A program made the position numbers and the translations under genes. A stretch of 48,551 nucleotides of DNA from the IMG/VR virus record IMGVR_UViG_3300009181_000116, positions 1-48,551 of that record. One strand, 5' to 3'. The stretch's first letter is position 1; every line of letters begins with the position of its first letter. This stretch comes from a virus. Shown here one piece after another: positions 32,701 through 40,325 of the stretch. The notes below the pieces were generated by a model. That model saw only the letters and a list, made by a program, of their open reading frames with translations, did not search any database and had not been told where the DNA came from.

Positions 32701-34556
32701 TGTAATTCACTTAATTTTATATTAATATTACTGTTTAATAACAATTTAGATCTTATTTGTGCTTTTAATAATTCTATTTTGTCCTTTGTTAAATAATTAA
32801 TTTTTTGTTTTTTTACAAAATCATCATTCATTAATTGTTTTCTTACAGTAATAAAATTACTATTGTTTCCGTTTAGATAATTTGGTATATACACATTAAT
32901 CCAATTAGAATTACTTGTAATATCTAATAAATTATCATTTTCGTTTATGTATAGCGTAGAATCCAAATACTTTTGAATACTTAGTAATTGATTTTGTATT
33001 AATTTTACTTGTAAATATCTATTTGACGCATCACTCCAACGCCAAATAGAAACCACAACACCAGAAGGATCATCAAAACTAATAGAATTTGAATCACTAA
33101 ATTGAAATGATTTTACAAAAATACGTTTATAAATGCTATCAACAGAAGATATGACACCAATATATTTTTTGTTTGTTCCATATTTTTGTAAACATACATG
33201 TTCTTTACCAGAAGATATGTTATTAAATTCTCCAGATATAGACTTTCCGTTAACGTTTACGTTGCTTTGATTGCCAGTGCATCCATTAGTCTGATTATAT
33301 GTTGCAATACTGCCTAAAAATTGTATTTTGTCTGTGTAAATTGCTGCAGTATGTTTAGAACCAGCAGATATTAGGGTAGGAGTATTAGCAAATTCAAAAA
33401 CATTACATTGACCATAACTATTATCACCCCAAGAGGTTACTCCCATGTTATTACCTCCCTTTAATACTACTATATGATTATCTCCTGCTGCAATATTACT
33501 ACAAGTAAATCCAGAAACATTAATACCTCCAGCAGTAATACCACTAGTACATAATGTTATTCCTAAATTTCCTTTCCATACTACTACTTGTTTGTTACTT
33601 CCCTTTATTCCTGAACAAAAATTAGATCCACAAGCAATATGAGAAAACGTAGCACCCATATCTGCTTGAAATCCAGTAAACCCAAAATGTTTGGTTGCAC
33701 CAGTAGTAGTAATAGCAACTCCACCACAAATACCATTAGTAGCCCAAGCAATTTTTTTGTAAGGACCACCACTACTAACCTGAAATGTATTAAAAGCTGT
33801 ACATCCGCCATAACAGACAATACTTCCGTCTGTTTTTATAGCCAAAAGATCGTTTCCAGTACCGTGAATAAAAGTATAACCATTCGAGGAAGATTTCCAA
33901 ATATTTTCAGTTTTGGTTAGATCAGAACTAGTTGTATTAAAGTTTCCCCATACTCGTATTCTGCCTTCAGAGGTAAGACACGCAGTAAAATATTCACCAC
34001 ACGTAGTTTGAACAACAGAATTCTGATCGTCAAAATTGTCTGGAATATTACTTTGACCGTATTGTGGACTAGTACAAAGGGAAAAATCACTAGTAAAACC
34101 ACCAGAACCAATACATTGAACAGAATACGATCCAACCCCAGACTCGTATATGATTAAATCGCCTTCTAGAATTTCATCAAAATTTACTCCTGTATATGAA
34201 TTCGTTTTATTAATATTAAAATTAAAAGTATTTCCTGGAATAAAAGGCGACGTATTAGCAAATTGATATTCCCAACCACTATACTTTGTTTCTATTTGTG
34301 TATCATGGCTAATTTGATTTTTAGACCAATCTGATAATGGATTTTTAATATTGTTGATTAAAAACACAGACCAATAAAGACTAGACTTATTGTATAAATT
34401 ATTAGATATAATATCTGGTCGTTCGCCAGGAGTTATGTATTTTGTAAATATTTCAAGAGGACTATCTAATTCTAGATTAATACTACTAAAAATATTTGTC
34501 AATGAAAGAGTAAACCCTCCAAAATTGTAATTAATTTTTGGAAATAAGTCAAACAT
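32697..34556 (-). CDS. 53: Baseplate wedge protein gp53 with inserted RCC1 propeller
   Basis: 619 residues (T4 gp53 has 196). Residues 1-80 are gp53: MFDLFPKINYNFGGFTLSLTN then the characteristic GERPDIISNNLYNKSSLYWSV...NNIKNPLSDW (T4: SPRPEELANAIYGNPQLYWVL). Residues about 163-460 are RCC1-type repeats: TCGEYFTACLTSEGRIRVWGN, GNDLLAIKTDGSIVCYGG, HIACGSNFCSGI, IAAGDNHIVVLK...SWGDNSYGQC, ISAGSKHTAAIYTD, and ISSGKEHVCLQKYG. Residues 461-619 return to a wedge-like C-terminus (IRSKLLLNSNINIKLSELQ). The propeller therefore appears inserted in an essential wedge protein. gp53 joins adjacent wedges, so the propeller may project from the baseplate rim. Overlaps flanking genes by 4 bases and 1 base. 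Confidence 0.85.
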   Translation of the reverse strand: MFDLFPKINYNFGGFTLSLTNIFSSINLELDSPLEIFTKYITPGERPDIISNNLYNKSSLYWSVFLINNIKNPLSDWSKNQISHDTQIETKYSGWEYQFANTSPFIPGNTFNFNINKTNSYTGVNFDEILEGDLIIYESGVGSYSVQCIGSGGFTSDFSLCTSPQYGQSNIPDNFDDQNSVVQTTCGEYFTACLTSEGRIRVWGNFNTTSSDLTKTENIWKSSSNGYTFIHGTGNDLLAIKTDGSIVCYGGCTAFNTFQVSSGGPYKKIAWATNGICGGVAITTTGATKHFGFTGFQADMGATFSHIACGSNFCSGIKGSNKQVVVWKGNLGITLCTSGITAGGINVSGFTCSNIAAGDNHIVVLKGGNNMGVTSWGDNSYGQCNVFEFANTPTLISAGSKHTAAIYTDKIQFLGSIATYNQTNGCTGNQSNVNVNGKSISGEFNNISSGKEHVCLQKYGTNKKYIGVISSVDSIYKRIFVKSFQFSDSNSISFDDPSGVVVSIWRWSDASNRYLQVKLIQNQLLSIQKYLDSTLYINENDNLLDITSNSNWINVYIPNYLNGNNSNFITVRKQLMNDDFVKKQKINYLTKDKIELLKAQIRSKLLLNSNINIKLSELQ

Positions 34557-35320
34557 TAACTTGCGTCTAATCTTTCTGATCTACTCCAAATTCGTAGGCT
34601 TCCATCACCAACTTGTAATGCTGGTTCAAGCTCAATAAACGAAAGTTTTATGTTTACCGCAATTGGCTTAAAATCAGAAGTAATAAATGCTGTGTTTAAA
34701 ATCGGAGATCTGTTGATGTCTGCACTAGCCAAAACAGAAACTAGAGGCTGACCATCCCAATAAGAATTAGTTTGAAAATTACTATTACCAATAACTAAAG
34801 CCTTAAAACACCACAAAGGAGGGTGTCTCATTGTTAATATAGAACTAGTATTTGATATTGGGAATACGTTTGTTTGAAAAGCTAATGCTATATCGTTTAT
34901 TTGTTTTGCTTGTTCTCTGTTTTTAGCAATCATAAGAATATTAAATTTATGAGTTCTTCTGGCTCCTGGTTCTAATTGTGTCTCATAATGATCAAATGTT
35001 AATATATTACCACCCTCTAAAAAACTATTGCTAGTTTCGATGAATTTATTAAATTGAGCGTTTATCATTTGGCCTACTCCCGCAAACCCCTTTTCTATAA
35101 CTCTGTTGTTTTTGGAGCCAGCTTTTCCATAAAATTGATTATTCATGGTTGTGTGATCTTGCGGATACGGTATTGAAATTTGAAGATAGTTATGAGAAAT
35201 AATATAATTTCTCGTCCTGTTTCGAGAAAATGTGCTATAATTGGCAGCATAGAAGTTCATCCAAACAGGAATATCTGGAAAAAACGGATCATTTGTTGAA
35301 GGAAATTGCATTGTTGTCAT
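34556..35320 (-). CDS. Baseplate tail-tube initiator protein (gp48/gp54 family)
   Basis: 254 residues. Segments EPGARRTHKFNILMIAKNRE, AKQINDIALAFQTNVFPIS, MRHPPLWCFKALVIGN, YWDGQPLVSVLASADINR and IAVNIKLSFIELEPALQ fit the proteins that cap the hub and start tube polymerisation (T4 gp48, 364 residues, and gp54, 320 residues), which share the tube fold with gp19. Which of the two it is cannot be settled by eye. It heads the minus-strand baseplate run and shares one base with gp53. Divergent from gp4 on the plus strand with only 27 bases between start codons. Confidence 0.7.
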   Translation of the reverse strand: MTTMQFPSTNDPFFPDIPVWMNFYAANYSTFSRNRTRNYIISHNYLQISIPYPQDHTTMNNQFYGKAGSKNNRVIEKGFAGVGQMINAQFNKFIETSNSFLEGGNILTFDHYETQLEPGARRTHKFNILMIAKNREQAKQINDIALAFQTNVFPISNTSSILTMRHPPLWCFKALVIGNSNFQTNSYWDGQPLVSVLASADINRSPILNTAFITSDFKPIAVNIKLSFIELEPALQVGDGSLRIWSRSERLDAS

Positions 35321-35335
35321 GTGTTGTATAGATAT

Positions 35336-35349
35336 ATAGTTATAACTAT
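35336..35349. promoter_or_regulatory. 14-bp palindrome in the divergent gp48/54 - gp4 gap
   Basis: ATAGTTATAACTAT, a perfect inverted repeat in the 27-base gap between two divergent start codons, overlapping the first bases of the gp4 ATG. On the minus strand it contains TATAACTA (35337-35344), 7/8 to the late element and 16 bases before the gp48/54 ATG. A divergent promoter or operator role is possible; chance cannot be excluded in AT-rich DNA. Confidence 0.35.
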
Positions 35350-35779
35350 GGCATATAAAACTAAATATAAACCAAAATTTATTACAAAATACGTAGGAAA
35401 TTCCGATAACATCATATGCAGATCTTCATGGGAACGTAAATTTTGTAAATATTTAGATCAAAATAACACTATTATTCGGTGGTGTAGTGAAGAATTAACT
35501 ATTCCTTATGTGTCTACTATAGATAAAAAAATGCATCAATATTATCCAGATTTTTTATTTGAAGCAGAAAAAGACGGAACAATAGAAACGTATGTAATTG
35601 AGATTAAACCAAAAAAACAAACAATAAAACCATTACCAAAAAAAAATAAAAAAATGTATTTAAACGAATGTATTTTATACGAAACTAATAGCTGTAAATG
35701 GAAAGCGGCAGAAATATTTTGTAAAGAACGAGGTTGGATTTTTAAGATTTTAACAGAAGATAATCTATTTAAACAATAA
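35348..35779 (+). CDS. 4: Head completion protein gp4
   Basis: 143 residues from the ATG (T4 gp4 has 150). An in-frame TTG 42 bases upstream is not used in this call because the family starts MAY. The pattern MAYKTKYKPKFITKYVGN, ICRSSWERKFCKYLDQN, IIRWCSEELTIPY, YYPDFLFE, YVIEIKPKKQ and CKWKAAEIFCKERGWIFKIL tracks T4 gp4 throughout. PD (67-68) with EIK (85-87) matches the PD-(D/E)xK nuclease core, in line with the TnsA-like fold ascribed to this family. gp4 acts after packaging to stabilise DNA-filled heads. First gene of a four-gene plus-strand run with TAATG coupling to the next gene. Confidence 0.92.
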   Translation: MAYKTKYKPKFITKYVGNSDNIICRSSWERKFCKYLDQNNTIIRWCSEELTIPYVSTIDKKMHQYYPDFLFEAEKDGTIETYVIEIKPKKQTIKPLPKKNKKMYLNECILYETNSCKWKAAEIFCKERGWIFKILTEDNLFKQ

Positions 35780-36363
35780 TGCCTCCCACAACGCCTAATA
35801 ACAATAATATTGACTCTCTAGTATCTCTGTTTTCTAGAATGTCTGGATTTCAGAGACCAAATAGATTTAGAGTAAAAATTTTACCACCATTAATTTTAAG
35901 AAATTTAAATCTATTGACAAACAACGATATATTTGTTAATATGATACAAACTCCATCTCAGGCTATACTATACAGAGAAGACACTATGTCTCCGTCTGGA
36001 GGAAACATACAAGTTCCGTTTAAAAGAGTATTTGATGAAAGGTTTATAATTGAATTTGTAGTAGATTCTAAATGGAACATTAGAAAATTCTTTGACTCTT
36101 GGATAGATTCTGTGTTTGTAAACTCTAATAACTCAAATCGAGATCGAAGTTATAATAATTCTTCTAGGGTTAATTATTGGAGTGATATTGTAGGAACCGT
36201 AATTATAGAAGCATTAGGTATTAATGGTGACGTTAATTACACAATAACACTACACGATAGTTATCCAAAACTTATTATTCCATCAGAAATGAATAATAAT
36301 GCATCAAATACCTACTTAACCCTATTAGTTGATATGAATTATAGATATTATACTGTAGCATAA
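35779..36363 (+). CDS. Second tail-tube-fold protein (gp19-like)
   Basis: 194 residues. SGFQRPNRFRVKILPPL, then IQTPSQAILYREDTMSPSGG, IQVPFKRVFDERFIIEFVVD, WNIRKFFDSWIDSV, and the C-terminal YTITLHDSYPKLIIPSE and LLVDMNYRYYTVA follow the tail-tube pattern (compare QNRFLVSG, ASLPASTISV, and the SPWQITVLD / FHAWSNEI region of the gp19 at 6.8 kb). It is clearly not the main tube protein, which is beside the sheath gene. It could be a tube-like hub/baseplate component or a minor tube subunit. It starts within the gp4 stop (TAATG). Confidence 0.65.
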   Translation: MPPTTPNNNNIDSLVSLFSRMSGFQRPNRFRVKILPPLILRNLNLLTNNDIFVNMIQTPSQAILYREDTMSPSGGNIQVPFKRVFDERFIIEFVVDSKWNIRKFFDSWIDSVFVNSNNSNRDRSYNNSSRVNYWSDIVGTVIIEALGINGDVNYTITLHDSYPKLIIPSEMNNNASNTYLTLLVDMNYRYYTVA

Positions 36364-36372
36364 GGATTATAT

Positions 36373-37269
36373 ATGGCACTAAAAGATATAATAATTTCGT
36401 CTTTTCCTCAATATTGTGAAAAATTACAATCAGGAAAACAAGTTTCTTTTCGTCCAATTATAGTACTAGAAGAAAAATCCTTATTATTGGCCAAACAATC
36501 AAAAGACAAAATAACCATATTAAAGACATTAACAGACATAATGTCATCTTGTTTTAACGAAAAAAGTATACTTTCTTATAGTATTTGTGATTTTGAACAA
36601 GCCTTTTTGTTATTGAGATCAAAGTCTTTAGGAGAAATAGAATCGTTCAATATTACGTGTCCAGAAACAAACGAATCTGTAGATATTACTGTAAATTTAA
36701 GTACAGACATTTCTGTGAATAAAAATAAAATTAATCACAAAATAAAACTACAAGATAATTTAATTTTAGTAATGTCTGTTCCTACAATAGGAACATTATT
36801 AAAATATCCCAACTACAAAGACGATAACGAAACTATATACCAGTTTATTGCCTCTTGTGTTAAACAAATTGTTACACAAAAAGAAGTCATAGATTGTTCA
36901 GACAAAAGCCAAAAAGAATTAATAGAGTTTATTCAAAATTTAACTCCAAAACAATTTAATAAAATAATAGAATATTTTGATTCATTGCCTGCGGTTTTTA
37001 TTGTTTCTGATTACGTAACATCTGATTTGGTAAAACGCAGTATAACTATAAAGGGAATTTTCAACCTAATTAATTTTTTTTTTATTCATCTAAGTTTAGA
37101 TTTGTATTATATACAAAATTTTCAAATGAAATATTATCATCATTATACCCTAAACGAGATAGAAAATATGATTCCTTGGGAACGATCAATTTATCTAGAA
37201 CAAATTAGAAATCACTTACAAGAAGAAACTGATAGACTAAATAACTCAACAGAAATGAATTTTCAATGA
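36373..37269 (+). CDS. 26: Baseplate hub assembly protein, gp26-like (possible gp26-gp51 fusion)
   Basis: 298 residues (T4 gp26 has 208). The N-terminal part shows the T4 baseplate-protein pattern: VSFRPIIVLEEKSLLLAKQS, a helical MSSCFNEKSILSYSICDFEQAF and LLLRSKSLGEIESFNITCPE. The middle helix region (ELIEFIQNLTPKQFNKIIEYF) is also typical. The C-terminal part (about 230-290: FFIHLSLDLYYIQNFQMKYY, HYTLNEIENMIPWERSIYLEQI) resembles the small assembly factor (gp51-type) that is fused to gp26 in some relatives. AAGGA ribosome-binding site 7 bases upstream. It overlaps the next gene by 4 bases. Confidence 0.68.
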   Translation: MALKDIIISSFPQYCEKLQSGKQVSFRPIIVLEEKSLLLAKQSKDKITILKTLTDIMSSCFNEKSILSYSICDFEQAFLLLRSKSLGEIESFNITCPETNESVDITVNLSTDISVNKNKINHKIKLQDNLILVMSVPTIGTLLKYPNYKDDNETIYQFIASCVKQIVTQKEVIDCSDKSQKELIEFIQNLTPKQFNKIIEYFDSLPAVFIVSDYVTSDLVKRSITIKGIFNLINFFFIHLSLDLYYIQNFQMKYYHHYTLNEIENMIPWERSIYLEQIRNHLQEETDRLNNSTEMNFQ

Positions 37270-37832
37270 AAAATACTAATGGCAATTTTTTTAATCCAAA
37301 TCCAGACATTATATTAAATCGAGATACTTCTCCTCTTACTGCACCTTACGGAAGAGATGCTGAAGGAAATGCATTAACTGTTGATCAATGGACAGAGAAT
37401 CAGACAGTAAAGCAAGAAAAGGCAGCAGAGCATGCTGAACGAAGAAGTCTCGCAAGAGATCGAGCAGATCCTGAAGGAAAGAAAATAAGAGCTGCCAAGA
37501 GCAAAGAAAATTTAAAATTATATGAAAAAAACAGTAATCCACCAGATAATTCTGTAAATTCTTTAAATAAACTTATATTTGATGCAAAAAGTGCAATAAC
37601 AAACAAATCTAGCATAGAAGATATAACTGCGAAAACTGGAAAGGTAATGAATTTAATGTCAAAATTTAATACCCCAAATCAATCAAATAATACTAATTCA
37701 AACATGTCTGATATGTCAGATAATAGTAGTATAGTAAATAATAATTCAAATACCTCAATTATTAATGATTATGTTTTTAATCTACGCAGAGAATACCAAA
37801 CAATTCCATCTTGGAGAAATAATATTGGATAA
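37266..37832 (+). CDS. Small protein carrying the duplicated APYGR module (188 residues)
   Basis: Not recognised as a T4 gene. Residues 19-88 (NRD...APYGRDAEGN, TENQTVKQEKAAEHAERR, DRADPEGKKIRAAKS, NLKLY) are nearly the same as residues 502-568 of the 800-residue head-locus protein. The rest is Asn/Ser-rich (SNNTNSNMSDMSDNSS) and likely disordered, ending in a distinct, more ordered tail FNLRREYQTIPSWRNNIG. It is the last gene of the plus-strand run and is coupled to gp26-like by ATGA. It is followed at once by a strong terminator. The sharing suggests an interaction or packaging module rather than an enzyme; this is inference. Confidence 0.65.
   Translation: MKNTNGNFFNPNPDIILNRDTSPLTAPYGRDAEGNALTVDQWTENQTVKQEKAAEHAERRSLARDRADPEGKKIRAAKSKENLKLYEKNSNPPDNSVNSLNKLIFDAKSAITNKSSIEDITAKTGKVMNLMSKFNTPNQSNNTNSNMSDMSDNSSIVNNNSNTSIINDYVFNLRREYQTIPSWRNNIG
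37320..37529 (+). repeat. Duplicated coding module, copy B (partner at 1993-2193, opposite strand)
   Basis: About 70 codons. DNA identity to copy A is high by eye, including third codon positions (shared GCAAGAGATC, GCAGATCCTGAAGGA and AATAAGAGCTGCCAAGAGC). The segment is less AT-rich than the Asn/Ser-rich flanks of the same gene, consistent with a mobile coding unit. Confidence 0.85.
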
Positions 37833-37860
37833 AAAAACCCCCATTGCTGGGGGTTTTTTA
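37831..37860. terminator. Strong bidirectional rho-independent terminator
   Basis: A-tract, CCCCCA, loop TTGC, TGGGGG, T-tract: a 12-bp perfect stem (37832-37843 with 37848-37859). It has A's on one side and T's on the other, so it can stop transcription in both directions. It begins right after (one base before the end of) the stop of the plus-strand 188-residue gene and lies 22 bases beyond the end of gp32 on the minus strand. Confidence 0.93.
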
Positions 37861-37881
37861 ACTCTGTGAAAACTTAAAGTA

Positions 37882-38757
37882 TTACTCGTTACCAAGTGAC
37901 TTAAGATACGTATCAACATCAACGTCTTCAGTTTGCTGCTTTGGAGCATTTCGACCAGGGCGTGTCGTTTGACGAGCCTTTGTGTCTGACTCAAAAGTAT
38001 CCTCTTCACCCGCTTCACTACGAAGATCTCCGCCAAGGGCATCCACAAGCTTTACCTTGAGTTCTGCATATGACTTAAATTCCTTTGGATCAACAAAGGG
38101 CTTCAGTGGATATTGACTATTCCACAAAGCTTCGATCTTAGCGTCATCACCATCAAACAAAGCAGATGCTGCGCTAAACTCACTCTTGTCGTAATTAACA
38201 TAACCTTCAACCTTACGAACCTTCAACTTGAAATTAGCACCCTTCCAAAAGTCAAATGGATTGACTGTTGATTCGTCTGCAAATTCAGGATTCATTTGTT
38301 CTTGAATCTTGTCAAAGATCTTCTTTCCGTACTTAAACAAGAAAACCTTACCCTTGTTTTGTGGACTTGCTGGATCTTCAACAACCAAAATATTAGAAGT
38401 GTATGTAAGTTTACGCTTACGATCACGAGCAATATTCTTATCGCTTTCCGTACCAGAAGCCCATAGTTCACTATTACCTTCACACACTGGGCACTTTTGT
38501 CCGAGTGTTGTTGGGCAATTATTAATGAACCATCCACCCTTACCACGGAATGCATGTTGGTAGGTCTTAACCCACGGAATGTCCTCGCCTTGTATTGCTG
38601 GCAAGAACCGAATTACGGCATATCCATTACTGGCTGCATCCAGTACTGGTCGCCACATACGATCATCCTTGTAATCGTTAGTTTTGTTTTGCTTCTCCAA
38701 TTCGGATTGGAGTTTGCTGAAATCAGACGAATTCTTCTTCAAATCTATAAATGACAT
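37882..38757 (-). CDS. 32: Single-stranded DNA-binding protein gp32
   Basis: 291 residues (T4 301). It binds ssDNA cooperatively in replication, recombination and repair. Residues 34-60 (MWRPVLDAASNGYAVIRFLP) and QHAFRGKGGWFINNCP are conserved core regions. The zinc site is complete: His68, Cys81, Cys89, Cys92 (H-x12-C-x7-C-x2-C). RDRKRKLTYTSNILVVEDP is the next OB-fold strand. The C-terminus is acidic (EDVDVDTYLKSLGNE), the usual protein-interaction tail. AAAGGAGATACTAC precedes the ATG, and a near-perfect sigma70 promoter lies just upstream, so it is transcribed apart from the late genes. Its codons are GC-richer than neighbouring genes, consistent with high expression. Confidence 0.96.
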   Translation of the reverse strand: MSFIDLKKNSSDFSKLQSELEKQNKTNDYKDDRMWRPVLDAASNGYAVIRFLPAIQGEDIPWVKTYQHAFRGKGGWFINNCPTTLGQKCPVCEGNSELWASGTESDKNIARDRKRKLTYTSNILVVEDPASPQNKGKVFLFKYGKKIFDKIQEQMNPEFADESTVNPFDFWKGANFKLKVRKVEGYVNYDKSEFSAASALFDGDDAKIEALWNSQYPLKPFVDPKEFKSYAELKVKLVDALGGDLRSEAGEEDTFESDTKARQTTRPGRNAPKQQTEDVDVDTYLKSLGNE

Positions 38758-38780
38758 GTAGTATCTCCTTTTGTAAGAAT

Positions 38781-38808
38781 ATTATACAACCTAAAACTGA
38801 GTTGTCAA
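38781..38808 (-). promoter_or_regulatory. Consensus sigma70-type promoter for gp32
   Basis: On the minus strand: TTGACA (38803-38808), 16-base spacer, TATAAT (38781-38786), both hexamers perfect. The start codon of gp32 is 23 bases downstream of the -10, with AGGAG between. The -35 lies just outside the gp33 stop codon. It would be read by unmodified host RNA polymerase. Confidence 0.85.
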
Positions 38809-38809
38809 G

Positions 38810-39049
38810 TCAAAATAATAATTTTGTTGTTTTTTGTAAAAAATTCAAATTTTCACCTTCTTGTTGGATTTTCTCCACAATAGGCTTAGAAAGAATTTTT
38901 GCTACACTTTCAACAGGCAGATCTTTGGATTCACATACACTTATAACAGCATTAATGTATGTACTTTTCCATCTTTCTACATATTTTTCTACTTGACGAC
39001 AAAAGTCGTTTTGTGTTTCATTATCAATAAATAGCACCATGATACACAT
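38810..39049 (-). CDS. 33: Late transcription coactivator gp33 (short)
   Basis: 79 residues (T4 gp33 has 112). Alignment by eye to T4 gp33: TYINAVISVCESKDLPVESV / AKILSKPIVEKIQQEGENLNFL against SYLEATTAFLEENSIPETQF / AKFIPSGIIEKIQSEAIDENLL. The C-terminus ends in hydrophobic KLLF, comparable to the clamp-binding FLL end of T4 gp33. gp33 bridges RNA polymerase, the gp55 late sigma and the sliding clamp to activate late promoters. In T4 it is also close to gene 32. The N-terminal extension of T4 is missing. Met1 or Met4 could be the start; neither has a clear ribosome-binding site. Confidence 0.75.
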   Translation of the reverse strand: MCIMVLFIDNETQNDFCRQVEKYVERWKSTYINAVISVCESKDLPVESVAKILSKPIVEKIQQEGENLNFLQKTTKLLF

Positions 39050-39069
39050 ATATATAAGAGCTTTAACAG

Positions 39070-39075
39070 ATTATA
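39070..39075 (-). promoter_or_regulatory. Possible -10 element upstream of gp33
   Basis: TATAAT on the minus strand within GTTGTATAAT, a 10-mer also found at the gp32 promoter. It lies 20 bases before the gp33 ATG in the divergent gap. No convincing -35 is seen, so this is tentative. Confidence 0.35.
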
Positions 39076-39094
39076 CAACTATTTGGAGAAATAA

Positions 39095-40324
39095 ATGCCA
39101 GACACTGACGCAAATCTAATTGTCGATACTACGGGAAACACCGCAGCTATTGCTACCGATTATGTTAATAATACTCATTTTCAAGTAAATAAACTTGCTT
39201 GGGGAAGTACAGGAGAATCTAATAGAGTAAGCGCATCATATCCTCTACCAGTAAAAATAGAATCAACATCTGGTTTAAATGTAGGAATTACTGGTAGTGT
39301 TACTGGTCTTGGTAATTTTAAAGTTATTAATGGAACATCTTCTACTTTAATAGTCAGCGGAACTACTAGTTCTGCATACACACCAGTCCAGGTTGCTGGT
39401 TTGGTTCAGGGCATTACTAATGGAGTTTTGGTTGGAATCACAGGAACCGTTAATGTTAATAGTGTAACTATTCTTGGCGGAAGTACTATGTCTCTAATCA
39501 ACCCAGTAGGAATTACTGGTGGTCGTATGTTATCATATTTAACAGACAGTATTTCGATTACTGGTAGTACAGTTGGAATTTCTATCATTCCTAATCTACT
39601 TCAATCTAAAGACAGCATTAGAGTTTATAGTTCTGCAGGAGCAACACTAATACCCGTTAATATACGAGATGGTAGTGGAAATTTAATTGGGTCGTCTGGT
39701 GGAGCACTAAATGTTAATATTGTGGGTGCAGGAATAACAGCAACTGTTAATGTTTCTGCCGTGGTTGGCGTTTGCCAATCAAGTCCATTTTATATTGCTG
39801 GAGCAACTTATGGTCCTGAATTAAGAATTAAGGGAACAAAGGGCGCAGAAGAGTCATTATATGTGAAATTTTACGAAAATCCCACAATACAATCAATCAC
39901 TAATCCAGTAACTGTTGATCTTACTAATGTTATGACTGATACTTATTTAATAAAACAAAAATTAGATACCCTAATTACTACCACATCAGGAATGATTCTT
40001 AGTATGTTAGGAGGTAGTACTGGGGCTTCAATTAACCCTTTAGAAGCAAAAATTTCTAGTATTAATATTCCTAGTATAGTTTATACAGGAACTAAAGGAA
40101 TAACTGCTGGATCGTCGTTGACATTACCATCAACATCTTTAAAAACTGGCATTACTATTAAAAACAGATCTTCTTCTGATGTTAATATTCAAGGTAACGG
40201 AACAACCTCTGATAAATATTCTCTTGGTGGCGGTGAAATAATTTTTATAGAAACTAATAACTTAAATAACATCTCATTTAATGTTAATTCAGGATCTGGT
40301 ACAATTAGCTATATAGCAACATAA
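39095..40324 (+). CDS. Beta-rich virion/fibre-type protein (409 residues)
   Basis: No firm homologue recognised. The N-terminus (PDTDANLIVDTTGNTAAIA, FQVNKLAWGSTGE) is followed by a long Gly/Ser/Thr/Ile/Val-rich region with repeated short strands and ITG turns (VGITGSVTG, QGITNGVLVGITGTVNV, INPVGITGG, SITGSTVGISII), like a beta-helix or fibre shaft. A helix at about 290-315 (TDTYLIKQKLDTLITTTSG) is followed by a small C-terminal beta domain (LGGGEIIFIETNNLNNISF). This layout is common for virion appendage proteins of marine and freshwater phages. It starts a plus-strand pair, divergent from gp33, with TTGGAGAA 8 bases before its ATG. Confidence 0.55.
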   Translation: MPDTDANLIVDTTGNTAAIATDYVNNTHFQVNKLAWGSTGESNRVSASYPLPVKIESTSGLNVGITGSVTGLGNFKVINGTSSTLIVSGTTSSAYTPVQVAGLVQGITNGVLVGITGTVNVNSVTILGGSTMSLINPVGITGGRMLSYLTDSISITGSTVGISIIPNLLQSKDSIRVYSSAGATLIPVNIRDGSGNLIGSSGGALNVNIVGAGITATVNVSAVVGVCQSSPFYIAGATYGPELRIKGTKGAEESLYVKFYENPTIQSITNPVTVDLTNVMTDTYLIKQKLDTLITTTSGMILSMLGGSTGASINPLEAKISSINIPSIVYTGTKGITAGSSLTLPSTSLKTGITIKNRSSSDVNIQGNGTTSDKYSLGGGEIIFIETNNLNNISFNVNSGSGTISYIAT

Positions 40325-40325
40325 T

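Noticed and set aside
32697-34556. RCC1-bearing ORFs as eukaryotic contamination
   Set aside because: The RCC1 region of this gene is in frame with a clear phage gp53 N-terminus, and all RCC1 genes are uninterrupted, intron-free and overlap phage genes.
35306-35347. Upstream in-frame TTG start for gp4
   Set aside because: The ATG at 35348 gives MAY..., which matches the family start, and the upstream extension would overlap the divergent gp48/54 start.
37320-37529. Duplicated module as an assembly artefact
   Set aside because: The two copies differ at many positions and have unrelated flanks with intact reading frames, so a misassembled duplicate is unlikely.
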